From contig NC_034012.1 of NCBI RefSeq assembly GCF_000346465.2, positions 7,463,689-7,527,688 on the forward strand: a stretch of DNA of 64,000 bases. Reading direction: 5' to 3'. Within the stretch, counting starts at the first letter, position 1; the number at the start of each line of letters is the position of its first letter. The position numbers and the translations under genes were made by a program. The DNA is from Prunus persica. Taxonomy: Eukaryota > Streptophyta > Magnoliopsida > Rosales > Rosaceae. The notes beneath the pieces are model-generated. The model was not told where the DNA came from. It worked only from the letters and a program-made list of their open reading frames with translations, and made no database searches. This document shows, piece after piece, positions 13,184 through 27,800 of this stretch.

Positions 13184-13958
13184 GTTTGATCTTCAGAGGG
13201 TGCTAGCTTGTGTGTTCCTGTATTAAAAAGATTATTATCCTCTTTACACATATTTCTTGCGTATTAAGTTTTTGTAATTTATTAATTGGCATTATGTATA
13301 ACAACTTCACTAGTTATTCATGTGTGCATTACTATGTATAAATCTTTATATTTGCCCATTGAGAATATATGTATTGATCATGATGTTGACAGATGAAGTG
13401 CTGTAATAGAATTGGAGAGTGACTTTCTTTCAATTAAAATTTCCATTTTATGTTTTGTTAGATAGAGAACGACTAAACGACACTAAGTTTAATGGAGAGC
13501 AATTTGTCTCATATGTTGAGGCCTCGTTTGGTGGCTCAGCTTGGACTGCCTTGCATTGGAATAATAATATTGCTAACATTGGGCAGGCCTTGCATCTAGA
13601 GGAAGGTTTTGATTAACAAGTGGATGTGTTCCTCCATAGCCAATTAAGCACAATCATTCATTAATTTATCACTCTTTATTTATTAGCATTGCAAATTATT
13701 GTTTTTTTCCCACAAACACCTCCATCTCTTTCCAAGTCTTCCATCCGGATAATAGGATAATAACATATAAACATCTCTTCCATGCCATGGATGGATGGTG
13801 TGCAGTAGACTAGTATGAGTATGAGGGAGTCAAAATCAGCTTCCTGTAAACATGTTAGAAACTTGATTTTAAAATATTCTCTAGTATTGTCAGCCACTTG
13901 ACCTTAAAGAGATGGATTGTTGTGATTGCTTCCATGTTTCTCAGCTAAGCTTTCATTC
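13184..13958. other. 3' flank and spacer between receptor-kinase copies
   Basis: Contains the probable 3' UTR of the preceding gene. A short ORF at 13419-13616 shows no recognisable domain. A CCCACAAACACC block at about 13,710 resembles the conserved upstream block of the neighbouring kinases, as expected ahead of the next gene fragment. Confidence 0.5.
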
Positions 13959-14081
13959 ATGGCTATCATGATCAACTTAATTTTCTTGATCACTATTGGA
14001 AGCTTGTGGACCTGTCATGATGCTGCAGCAAGCAATATTAGGGACACACTCAAACCAGGAGAGACACTCTCAATTCCTTAA

Positions 14082-14458
14082 GGGCTCGTTTGGTACACAG
14101 GACTGTCTTGGCATGGACTATGCTTAGGGACTGGCTTGGCTTGGTCTAAGTTGGATAACACTTATCCTGCGTTTGGTGTATGCTTGGACTAGGACTATAA
14201 TTTTTTTATTTTTTCAAAAATATCTATATATATGTATATATATATTTTATAATATATATAATATATATGTATATACATGTATATAAGTATATTATAATAA
14301 TATTATATATTTTAAATAATATAAACGTACATACATATATATATAAGTGTATATAGGTGTATATATGTATATTATAATATACATGGGTATAATACATGTA
14401 CATATATTTATATATATGTATGTATATTATAATATATAATATATATATATGGGTATGT

Positions 14459-14489
<31 letters not shown>

Positions 14490-15480
14490 TACATGTATAT
14501 ATGTGTATATATGTATATTATATATGTATATATATTATATATTATAATATACATATATATATGTATATACATGTATATAATATATGTGTATATAGGTGTA
14601 TCTATATATTATAATATATACATGGGTATAATACATATACATATACATATGTATATTATAATAGATAATATATATGAGTATGTTATAATAATAATATACA
14701 TGTTATATGTATATTATAATATATATACATATAATATAAATATATAATGTATATGTCTATATACGTGTGTATATGTATATTATAATACATACATGGGTAT
14801 AATATATACACATATATGTATATATACTTATATATATGTATTATAATAATATATATTACATATATACAAATATGCTATTATTATAATATTAATATGCATG
14901 TGTATATGGGTATATTATAATAATAATATACGTGTATATATCTATATGTATTTATATATTATATATGTATATATGTGTTTATATATATACATGTATATAC
15001 GTGTATATATGTACATTAATATATAATATAATATATATTACATATATACATGTATACATGTATGCTATTATTATAATATTAATATGTATGTGTATATGAG
15101 TATATTATAGTAATAATATATGTGTATATATCTATATGTATTTATATATATTATATATGTATATATGTGTATATATATATACTTGTATATGTGTATATAC
15201 ATGTATATATGTACATTATAGTATATGTGTATGTAATAATAATAATAATAGTAATATATGTTATTAGTATTACAATATAATATATGCATCTCATACATTG
15301 GTAAACATAGGACTAGCTAATCCTCCCTTTCTACATGGGATTAGTAGTCCCCTCTTAAGGAGGTGTTTTTGGTGGGCCCGGTATTAGCAATCCCATCTAA
15401 GACTAGAATTAAATGAAACAAACATGGTACTAAATTTAGTCCAAGCCAGTCCAAGCCAAGCTTGTGTACCAAACGACCCC
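14082..15480. mobile_element. 1.4-kb MITE, PIF/Harbinger-like, TAA target site
   Basis: The termini are inverted repeats: GGGCTCGTTTGGTACACA at 14082 and TGTGTACCAAACGACCCC ending at 15480, with one internal mismatch. TAA flanks both ends (14079-14081 and 15481-15483). Removing the element and one TAA restores the lectin coding sequence as seen in the sister genes, which proves insertion and fixes the boundaries. Subterminal sequence carries repeats of CTTGGC/GCCAAG. There is no transposase ORF. A 3-bp TAA/TTA duplication is typical of PIF/Harbinger (Tourist-like) elements; the family is inferred from that. Confidence 0.9.
14205..15285. repeat. AT-rich microsatellite core of the MITE
   Basis: About 1.1 kb made almost entirely of TATA, GTATAT, ACATAT and TAATAA motifs, with larger near-duplicate blocks (for example 14,860-14,990 resembles 15,050-15,190). 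ORFs predicted here are Tyr/Ile low-complexity artefacts. It lies inside the MITE and probably arose by expansion after or before transposition. Confidence 0.9.
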
Positions 15481-15785
15481 TAAGTTCTTTAGTTTCCTCA
15501 TCTGGGAAGTTCAGTTTGGGTTTCTATGTATATAAAGTCGACGGTTCCAACGAAACCAGCTTTCTAGCTATCCTGAACAGAAAAGTTTCAAACAGCATAT
15601 GGATTGGCAACCGAGACACACCAATTCTGCACCCTTCACTCGCAGTTCTTACGTTGGACAGGAATAATACATTGAAAATTATACACCAAGGTGGAGATCC
15701 TATTGTCATTTGCTCTGCTCCACAAACTACTAGTAATACTAGTACTAGAAGTGTTGTTGTGGCCACCACAAGTTGTGTAAATTAA

Positions 15786-15945
15786 CCACTAATCCGTTGT
15801 ATTAAGATTGCATGGAAAGGAACTTCACTTGCAGACCAGTGATCTCATATTCGAATCTCCGTGACACCTTGATAGTGTGTGTGGGAAAAGCTTCCTTCCC
15901 CACTATCGCTTGTATAAAAAATAAAAAATAAAAAATACATCAACT
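15786..15945 (+). mobile_element. SINE-like element, tRNA-derived (tentative)
   Basis: Contains a polymerase III B-box-like motif, TATTCGAATCTCC (about 15,849-15,861), followed by a GTGTGTGTGGG stretch and an A-rich tail of ATAAAAA units ending near 15,940. That layout suits a plant SINE. The A box is unclear and no target-site duplication was identified. The element abuts the point where the lectin fragment ends. Confidence 0.4.
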
Positions 15946-16883
15946 ACACAGTTGGCTGATGGGGCTTTGGGCCTTGTGACACGTTGCCCCTTCAAGAATA
16001 TAAAGATTGATATCAACTTTCAAAGTTTGATCAACCAAAATGCATCATATACTTTCAAAGTTAGTATATGATATTTCACATTGCGTTAACTTAGGATATT
16101 AGGTCGTTTTTATAAGTTTAAAAAGGTGTGAGGTGTCCATTTCCAACTAAGAATGATCGGATATTTATCAATATCAATTTAAAATGATTGTAATACTCAA
16201 CCTGATTTAAAATATAAGATGGACACGTAGTGCTATTATATATAAAATTAATTAAGAATTACTTTCTTTTTTTATCATAAATTTGACTTGGGTTTTCACC
16301 TTTTTTTTTTATCAGCCTGGTTCAGGTAGTTTCTGCGATTCATACCTACTATTTTTATTAATTGATCATTAATAAAATAAATTGATAAATAAACAATCAG
16401 AATATATGAAAGTGCTTGCACTTTCATTTTAGTGGAAAACACATTTTGAATCCTCTCCTCCTAACCAGAAAATTATTATTCTTCATCAAGATTGAGCACA
16501 GATATGGTACGATGAATTTGTTTATTTATTCATTTTATTAGCATTTGAAATTATTATTTTCCCACAAATACGCCTCCAATCAGGAGCCAAGTGCCTTGTG
16601 AAGGAAGAAAAGCAAAGAGAATGAATGAAAGAGACTGTCTTCCAAGTGCAGACATTGAAAAAAATAGAGTCAAAACTCTCTCTAATTTTTAAATCCAACA
16701 AAAGAAAAAAAGTCTTCATGTCTACTTGTAAGAACTTTATTTAATGTCTAAATGATTGCCGACCGACCGTTGACCTTAGGGATTGTTATCATATTCATGT
16801 GTAAATTCTAAGCTATTTCAGCTAAGTTTTCATGATCATATGTAGAAATTAAAGTGAAAGTAGGGCCTGACTTGTCGACATCC
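15946..16883 (+). promoter_or_regulatory. Spacer and upstream region of the second intact kinase
   Basis: No gene is supported. The block at about 16,555-16,625 (CCCACAAATACGCC, CAGGAGCCAAGTGCCTT) matches that upstream of the 10.1-kb gene at a similar distance from the start codon. The rest is AT-rich. Confidence 0.5.
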
Positions 16884-19998
<3,115 letters not shown>

Positions 19999-20501
19999 AG
20001 GAATCAATCATGTTTTCGTGGCTGTAAAAGTGTGATAGTACTTTATGTGGAACTGTTATTTTTGTGAAACCCAGTCAGTCTGCTATATATATATTGAAAT
20101 AAACCAATCTTTGTCAATTTGAAAAACTCTTACGAAAGATGAAGTTAAGGAGCAATTTTTCAGTCACATGTGATCATATCGATGATTTAGACACAATTTG
20201 CAACCAAGAAAGTAGAAACTGATATATGCATACATGTTCATAACCAATCATCTAAATCTAAACGCCCACAACATCAGTTATAATGGCTTGTCCATTTCCA
20301 ATTTTGATGTTGTACTGATCATGCTTTGTGTGCCTCAACTACATATACTTCAATAAGATTTTTTTTTTTTTTTCAAGGAAAGAAAAAACAAAAGTTGTAC
20401 TTTGAGTCTTAGACCTGTTATAGTTTCAAGTCAAGTTTAGCAAGTAAATTATCATTGTTAAAGTACAGCTTTTCTTTTGTTTATTTCTTATCATTTGAAA
20501 C
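19999..20501. other. 3' flank and spacer
   Basis: Contains the probable 3' UTR of the preceding kinase. Around 20,280 TGGCTTGTCCATTTCCAATTTTGATG resembles the last coding bases of these kinases (DLSISNFDA), so a small relic of another copy's 3' end may lie here. Confidence 0.45.
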
Positions 20502-20915
20502 CATTGTTTTCTTTTTCCACAAATTAATGCATTCCATCTCTTTTGAGAAGAGGAACCGACTATGTGACTTGATCAGAAAGAAAAGACAAAGTCATTGTTG
20601 TAAATGCAGGTCATTCTAACCAAAACCAAATAGAAAAATGATTGTCAAAACATAAACATGTGAGTCACAAGTCTTCCTGTAATTTCCAAATTTAAAAATT
20701 TAAAAAAAAAACATTGTTTTCTTTTTCCACAAATTAATGCATTCCATCTCTTTCGAAGAAGAGGAGCCGACTACGTGACTTGATCAGAAAGAAAAGACAG
20801 TCATTGTTGTAAATGCAGGTCCTTCTAACCAAAACCAAATAGAAAAATCATTGTCAAAACATAAACATGTGAATCAAAAGTTTTCCTGTAATTTCCAAAT
20901 TTTTAAATTTAAAAC
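20502..20915 (+). repeat. 210-bp tandem duplication upstream of third kinase
   Basis: The block starting CATTGTTTTCTTTTTCCAC occurs at about 20,501 and again at 20,711, and the two units match over about 200 bp with few differences. Each unit contains ATTCCATCTCTTT, GACTTGATCAGAAAGAAAAG and AAACATAAACATGTGA. Both lie 150-560 bp upstream of the start codon of the third kinase, so its promoter has been locally duplicated. The sister genes show only one such unit. Confidence 0.88.
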
Positions 20916-21061
20916 AAAACAAATGTCTTCCAGAAATTGTAAAAAAAATTATTAGTTTCTAAAGAATTTCCTACCCTTGACCACTGTGATACTGGTTTTA
21001 ACTCCCACACCTCTTGATCATGTTTTTTCAGCCAAGTTTTTTCATGGTCTTGTGGTCATCC

Positions 21062-24048
21062 ATGGCTACAGCTTTGATGATGAACTCATTTATCTTCCTC
21101 ATTTTTGCATGCTTGTGGACTTGTCAGGATGCTGCAAGTGACACACTCAAGCCAGGGGACACTCTCAATTCCTCAAGCTCCTTAGTCTCTGCATCAGGCA
21201 AGTTCATCCTGCGTTTCATTGTACAAACTAGTTCGAACACCAGCTATCTAGCGATCCTGCGCAATAAACCAGGAGCAAACAAAGCATGGATTGGCAACAG
21301 AAACACACCTATTCCATACCCTTCCTCCCCACTTCTCACCTTGGACTTGAACAACACATTGAAAATTACTCAAACAGGTCAAGATTCAATTCCAATTTTC
21401 TCTGCTCCACAAACTAGTGGTCCTGTTGTGGCTACCCTTTTGGATTCTGGCAATCTTATAGTACAAGAACTGAACTCTGTGGATGGGTCAACGAAACGGG
21501 TTTTGTGGCAATGTTTTGATTATCCAGTAGACACATTTTTACCCAGTATGAAATTAGGTGTTAACCGTAGTAATGGCCACATATGGTCACTTTTAGCGTG
21601 GGCAGATACCTACAACCCAGCTCCAGGAACTTTCACTCTTGATTGGGACCCCAATGAGCGCCAGTTGAAATTCAGTAAAAGTGGGGTGGTTTATTGGACA
21701 AGTGGAGTCTTAAGATCAGATGGGAGATTTGAATTTATTTTGCCAAATGAGTCCAAGCAGAGGTACAATTTTAGCATTGTTTCAAATGAGAGCGAAGAGT
21801 GCCTCAAATACAGGGGTGTAGATGATCAAAGTGAACCTGAACCAGAATTGGTGCTATACAGCCAGGGGAAATTTCTTGACTATGAGGGACAAGTTGATAT
21901 TGTACTAGCACTTAACTGTGATGGCTATAACACCGATGGAGGGTGCGTGAAAAGGGGCGATTGTGTGGCCAGAGTTGGTGATGACTTTGAGCTCAAAAAT
22001 GGTGTCTTTAAACCCAAGAATTTGAGCTCAAGATCCCCCTACTGGTTTGATTCAAATATAAGCCACAGTGGTACTATAAACGCCTGCAAGGCTACTTGTT
22101 GGAACAATTGTACCTGCCTTGGATTCAACTTTCCAATATCAGATAATCGGACTACTGGTAGTACAGGATGTCAATTTTGGAGTGTAGACAGTGAGTTTGT
22201 CGAAGAAAACACAGGATCGAGTACTGCAACTAGTAGCTTTGTTTTGTCAAGTTTAACATCGCCACCAAAATCACCACCTCACAAAAATACTGGTAATTCT
22301 TGCTATGTATCTTTTAATACATTGAACTTATAGCACAAGTCCAATTTCAACTGGCATATTTTTGATGCAGGACAAAAGTGGATATGGATTGGCACATCTT
22401 CTACTGGTGCTGCTCTAATGCTTTTAGTCTTGTGCCATCTACTACGAAGAAGAAGATTGGCACTTTCAACTGGTATATTTCTGTATAAGCTTATGTCCTC
22501 TAGTTTTACATCATTGAGTTTTGTTGTCCACAAATTGAAATCATAACTTTCTACACTATCAATCTAAATAGGCGAAAGCAGGACAAACATTGAGAACGAA
22601 ATGCTTAACTTCATGAAATCTAATAGACCTACTGATCATGTTGGACTTCAAAATGATGGAAAGATGGGACATCAGGACCTAAGTGTATTTAGCTATGCAT
22701 CTGTCTTGGCTGCCACTTCCAATTTCTCAGATGAAAACAAGCTTGGAGAAGGGGGCTTTGGACCTGTTTATAAGGTAAAATTTTAAATTACAAAAGTATT
22801 TTCTATTTGTAATTCAAAAGCTGATGAACATGTAGGTTTTTCCTTTTTGAAATGGCTGGGAAATATTATGGATTATTTATTCAGGGAAAATTGGGGACGG
22901 GACAAGAAATCGCTGTGAAGAGGCTTTGGAAATGTTCAGGGCAAGGAACCGCAGAGTTCAAGAATGAGTTGATACTCATATATGAACTCCAACATACAAA
23001 CCTTGTTCAGCTTTTTGGGTTTTGCATTCATGAAGAAGCTGGATGTTGATATATGAGTACCTGCCAAACAAAAGTTTGGACCACTTTTTATTTGGTAAGG
23101 AATTAAAGATACTTGATTTTGATTTGTTATATTTGTTATCTGATTTTTATTCGACTGTCAAAATTCAAAGATTACTACTATTAATTTTAATCTTACTTAA
23201 CTCTACATATTGGACAGATCCAAACAGACGTCTACTTCTAGATTGGAAGAAGCGTTTTGGTATACTTGAAGGAATCGCTCAAGGGTTGCTGTACCTGCAC
23301 AAATACTCAAGAAAGAAAGTAATTCACAGAGATTTAAAAGCAAGTAACATACTACTTGATGAAAATTTGAACCCCAAAATCTCCGATTTCGGTATGGCAA
23401 GGATTTTCACCAATAATGAATTGGAAGCAAACACCAGTAAAATTGTCGGAACACGGTAAGTAAACAAATTTCTAAGATATGTGCTAATCAAAGCCTTTTT
23501 CATTTTCATTTAGTGCAGTGGTTACATGCCTCCTGAGTCCATGGAAGGAATTGTTTCCGTAAAATCTGATGTCTACAGTTTCGGGGTGTTGATGCTTGAA
23601 ATCATAAGTGGGAGGAGAAACAACAGCTTCTACAACGATGATCGCGCGCTCAGTTTAGTAGGATACGTATGTCAAACAACTCTCTGCATTTATAACACTC
23701 TACATTTTCTTTTTCTTAATCCGAAAAATGTTATTTCAGGCATGGGAGTTATGGAAAGAAGGTGCAGGACTAGAATTAATGGATCCAACGGTAGGTGATT
23801 CATGTATTAACGATCAAGTGTTAAGATGCATCCATGTTGTTCTGTTATGTGTAGAGGAAGATGCAGCAGATCGCCCCACCATGTCAGCTGTAGTATCTAT
23901 GTTGATAAATGAAAGCACACCATTAGCCTTACCTACAAAGCCAGCATTTTTTGTTGGAAGGAAATTGGTGGAGGCTGGTGTAGGTGGAAAGCAACTTGAA
24001 ATTGCATCAGTGAATGACTTGTCGAATTCCGATTTTGATGCACGTTGA
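21062..24048 (+). pseudogene. Third lectin receptor kinase, one-base frameshift
   Basis: Full gene structure: exons 21062-22292, 22371-22472, 22572-22774, 22885-23094, 23218-23455, 23519-23666, 23740-24048. Lectin, S-locus, PAN-like (CKATCWNNCTCLGF) and transmembrane regions are open. Exon 4 is 210 bp where both intact sisters have 211: GAAGAAGAGAGGATG is replaced by GAAGAAGCTGGATG, so the frame reads into TGA at about 23,047. Downstream exons keep [16 protein letters not shown] and PPE motifs without further lesions. As given, the product would be a membrane-anchored receptor truncated after the kinase N-lobe. The break may be a recent null allele or a sequencing error; the clean remainder argues for recent. 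An alternative in-frame ATG at 21020 exists, but 21062 aligns with the sisters. Confidence 0.85.
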
Positions 24049-24509
24049 AAAAAGTTTGATCTTCATATGGTGCTCGCTTGAGTGATTATTATGTTATTTA
24101 CACATATTTCTTGTGGATTAAGTTATTGTAATTTATACAATTGGCATTATGTATAACAACTAGTTACTGATGTATGGACTATGTATAAACTTCAAGGATG
24201 TATTACGGTCAATTATAATGAAATAGAGTCGTATGCAATACATGCCGTTTTAACTCATTTCATTCTAACTCAAGTGGTTAAAAATCTTCTGTTTGAGTAC
24301 TCAAAATTATTTGCGTTCGGTTATCCACTCTTATGATATTTCGTACACATGAAAACAACTGACTGATTGCCCGATCAAAGTTCGCAACAGAATCTACATC
24401 ACATCAATCAAGCCAAATCTAATTGATTGCCCGATCAAAGTTTGCAACCGAATCTACATCACATCCTGACCGTTGTTTTATTTCAACGGTTGGGATTTAT
24501 GTTTGGGCA
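24049..24509. other. 3' flank of kinase and spacer before PIE1
   Basis: No gene is supported. A 60-bp-period direct repeat (GATTGCCCGATCAAAGTT with GAATCTACATCACATC) lies at 24,364-24,465 and is listed separately. CCGTTG and CAACGG form a small inverted pair around 24,470-24,490. Confidence 0.5.
24364..24465. repeat. Two-copy direct repeat, 60-bp period
   Basis: GATTGCCCGATCAAAGTT, GCAAC and GAATCTACATCACATC occur starting at 24,364 and again at 24,424 with two substitutions. They sit about 400 bp upstream of the PIE1 start codon. Confidence 0.85.
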
Positions 24510-24816
24510 GTTGGAGCTATTTATCTCGGCCCATGAACCAAACCTATAATAAATAAAGCCCAAGGCAGATCCAGCCACGTAAACAAAGCCGCAACCCAAA
24601 ACGCAGCGCCGCATCGTGGAATTTCATCAGAGGCGGGTGTCCTCAAAGCGAAGAAACAAGAAGCTCCAGAGAGATAAACAAAACAAAAAGAGAAAAAGAA
24701 GAGAAAAGGAAGAGCAAGAGTATAGGAAGGAAGAGAGCAATCGGAGAAGGAGAGCGTAGTGGCGTCGACCAGACGGTCTAGATCCACCGGTTTTGTGGAT
24801 CTGACGACCCAAAACT
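24510..24816 (+). promoter_or_regulatory. PIE1 promoter and 5' UTR region
   Basis: GGCCCA occurs at 24,528-24,533, a site II-type motif common upstream of plant housekeeping genes. It is followed by purine-rich sequence (AAGAAACAAGAAG, AAAAAGAAGAG) that looks like 5' leader. The first ATG of the conserved protein follows at 24,817. Confidence 0.5.
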
Positions 24817-27800
24817 ATGGCTTCCAAAGGTCCAAGGTCGAAGCTCGATCATGAGACCAGAGCTAAACGCCACAAGGTTGGCTTCCCTATATAATACTTT
24901 TGCATTTTTGTTGAAATCTGAATTTTTGATGAGCTAGAAGTGAATAACTAGTTGTTTTTCTTATGAATTCTTAAAATGCCACTTTTTTGTTTCTTTTTGT
25001 TAAACCAAAATATGTACTGTAGTTTTTTTTCCTGGTATATGGGACGCAAAAGTTGAAGAGGATGAATAAATTGAAGTAAAACAGTGTTTCTTTGGAATGG
25101 GTTTGGCCGCAAAAGTCGTAACATAACCCTTGTTTAGAAATAAAGTTAAAATGTCCTTTGATTCTTAACCAAGTGTAGAAAGACGAAAAAAGAACGTTAG
25201 TTCTATGCAAAAATGAAGAGAAATTGAAGACACCTTTCCATAGTGGAGATTAAGCATGCAAACCAATAACAGAATATTGGGTTCTCATGTTTTTTCCTAT
25301 AGTTATATGATTTTTTATGATATTCCAACTACGAGCTGGGGAGACCTTTTATACTTTTCTTTTCACTATGTTATCGTACAAATATCCAACATACTAGTAA
25401 TATCTTACCCTGTACTGAAGAATTCTTTTTTGCATTAGGCCAATGTGTGTTAAGATTTTGATGATATAATGAAGATGTTTGAGGATTTACTGCTTATTAG
25501 TTGCCGCAAGCTTCTATTTAGGCTATTGAGAGTCAAGTTAGCTAGGTGATGAAGATTAAACTTCAGGAATGCATGCTACTCTATTAGCCGAAACATGCTT
25601 CTATTTTAGTCATTTCCTTTCAGATTTGTAAGTTGAAATGTTTCCTTCACTAGAACTGCGCAACAAGATTACAAGTAGGCAATGATGTATCGGGCTCAAG
25701 TCCTAGCAAAGTGCATTGACACCCATTGTGTGGGCTGGGTTTCGTAAAAGTCTTGGCTTACGGTGTATCTTGAACTAAGTGAAACATCAGCACTTATATC
25801 TTCAATGGTGAAGAGCATGGAGATGTTTCTATTTTTTTTTTAATCTAGGGATGATTTTATTGAGAATTTCAAGACAGATAAAGTAGAGCAATGACGTCCA
25901 GAAAAGGTTGGTTGGGTGTCTTGGCTTGAGAGGAAACCATTCCAAACCTTTGTGTTTTACAATGTTTCTGATTGTGGGGATTTGACAGATTACTATTTGT
26001 AGCAAAGTGATAAAGAATTTTCCTGTGGATGAGTCATGCTAGGACAAATTCTTCTTTCTGTGGGTTTTGTTTCAGCTTTAATGGGAATTACTGGTTTTCA
26101 AAACAGATATCTGTACTCTTCTTGAAGTATCATTACTACAGAGGTGGTCAGATAACTTTAATACAATAATTGGTTTTTATATTAGGACTTAGGATTAAAC
26201 TGCTCTCTGGATTGACATGTTGCAACAAGGGATCTTGAGTATAATGGTTTGAATGTTGTATGCCTTCAAGTTTCAATAAAACTATTTGGAGCTTTCCGAA
26301 TATTTTTTATCACATGCACATGCTTGTAATGGTCTTCGGACTCCATGTTCCTTGGTGATGATAACATTCTATATATTGAAAACAGTTAGTAATTTGAATG
26401 CATTGCTGCCATCCTTTTCTTATTCTACTCATTTTGACTAACTTAACTATGATAGGCCCTTGAAGCTCCGAATGAACCTCGTCGGCCAAAGGCTCATTGG
26501 GATCATGTTTTAGAGGAGATGATATGGCTTTCAAAGGTAATTTACTAATATATGCCTTGAAGATCTGGCAATTTATGTTGTTGGAAATTCTGGACTTTAG
26601 TCATCTGCTTGTATGATTGTGCTTTATTATCTTCAGATCAAGTATTATGTTGAAAAGTGTGATATCTTTTCAATTATGTTGAGAAATATGAGATAAACGG
26701 TTTTATTATTCCTTGCTTATGAAACTAGTTGTTACCAGGACTTTGAGTCAGAGAGAAAATGGAAATTAGCTCAGGCGAAGAAGGTTGCTTTAAGAGCCAG
26801 CAAAGGCATGCTAGATCAAGCTACAAGGGGAGAAAAAAGAATGAAGGTTCTGTTTTTCCCTAACTGAAGTGAATGTGTCATGCTCACATTTTAGAACAAA
26901 TTTATCTCAATTCTCATGTTACACAAAATTGGTTCATATAACACTGGCATGCTTATTTTTCTTGCAACAATGTGAATTTCAATTTTGATCAGGAAGAAGA
27001 GCTGCGGTTAAAGAAGGTTGCCCTCAGTATTTCAAAAGATGTGAAGAAGTTCTGGCTGAAAATAGAGAAGCTGGTAAGTTTATATTTGCTTTGTCAATCA
27101 AGTCTCCAACTTATTTGGTTTCTCTTTAATAATTTAATCAATTAATTTCTTTATAGTTAGGTCCCTGACTATATATACACAATATGTAATCTAGGTGCTT
27201 TACAAGCATCAGATGGAACTTGATGAGAAAAAGAAAAAGGCACTTGATAAGCAGCTTGAGTTCCTTCTAGGGCAAACTGAGAGGTAAATATGTTTTCTTG
27301 GTTAATTGATATAATCTGAATTTTCGTTATTTGCTGTATACTACCTTTGATTTCTGGCTATTTTCCTGGTGAACTGAATGGAAGTATGGTATGCATGAAA
27401 TTTCCAGGTACTCAACAATGTTGGCAGAAAATCTTGGGGACAGTTACAAGCCTGTGCAGCAATATCCCATACAAAATCAACTGAGTATTCAATGCAAAGA
27501 GATGGATGAAAATGATATTAACAAATCAACTGAATTTAATGCCGGTAAGTTGAAGGTTGTAATTTCATTGCTGTTATTCGCTTACCTAGGAAGTTTATTT
27601 TACTTTTCTTTAATAACCAAAATAATTCACTCTTACACGTTTTAAGCAGATCCTCAGTCAGATACAGTAGACGGTGATGATGATTATGATGTACAATCAG
27701 ATGATGGAACAGTGAGTCTTTCCTTTCCTTGTATATTCTGTAATTATACGATATCTCTTTTGAACTCAATTTGTTGGTGTGCAAGTACATGATAACAATG

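Larger units (their letters stand above)
13959..15785 (+). pseudogene. Lectin receptor kinase 5' fragment split by a MITE
   Basis: The ATG at 13959 opens a signal peptide (LITIGSLWTCHDAA) followed by DTLKPGE. One extra base relative to the intact copies shifts the frame before a TAA, and at 14082 a MITE interrupts the gene. On the far side (15484 on) the lectin domain resumes with SSGKFSLGFYVYK, WIGNRDTPI and LTLDRNNTLKI, and ends at VVVAT near 15,770. There similarity stops and SINE-like sequence follows. Only the first third of exon 1 survives; no transmembrane or kinase exons remain. Confidence 0.88.

Noticed and set aside
14396..15298. Several ORFs of 70-85 codons rich in Tyr, Ile and Met on both strands
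   Set aside because: They are translations of TATA/GTATAT microsatellite inside the MITE; no codon bias or domain.
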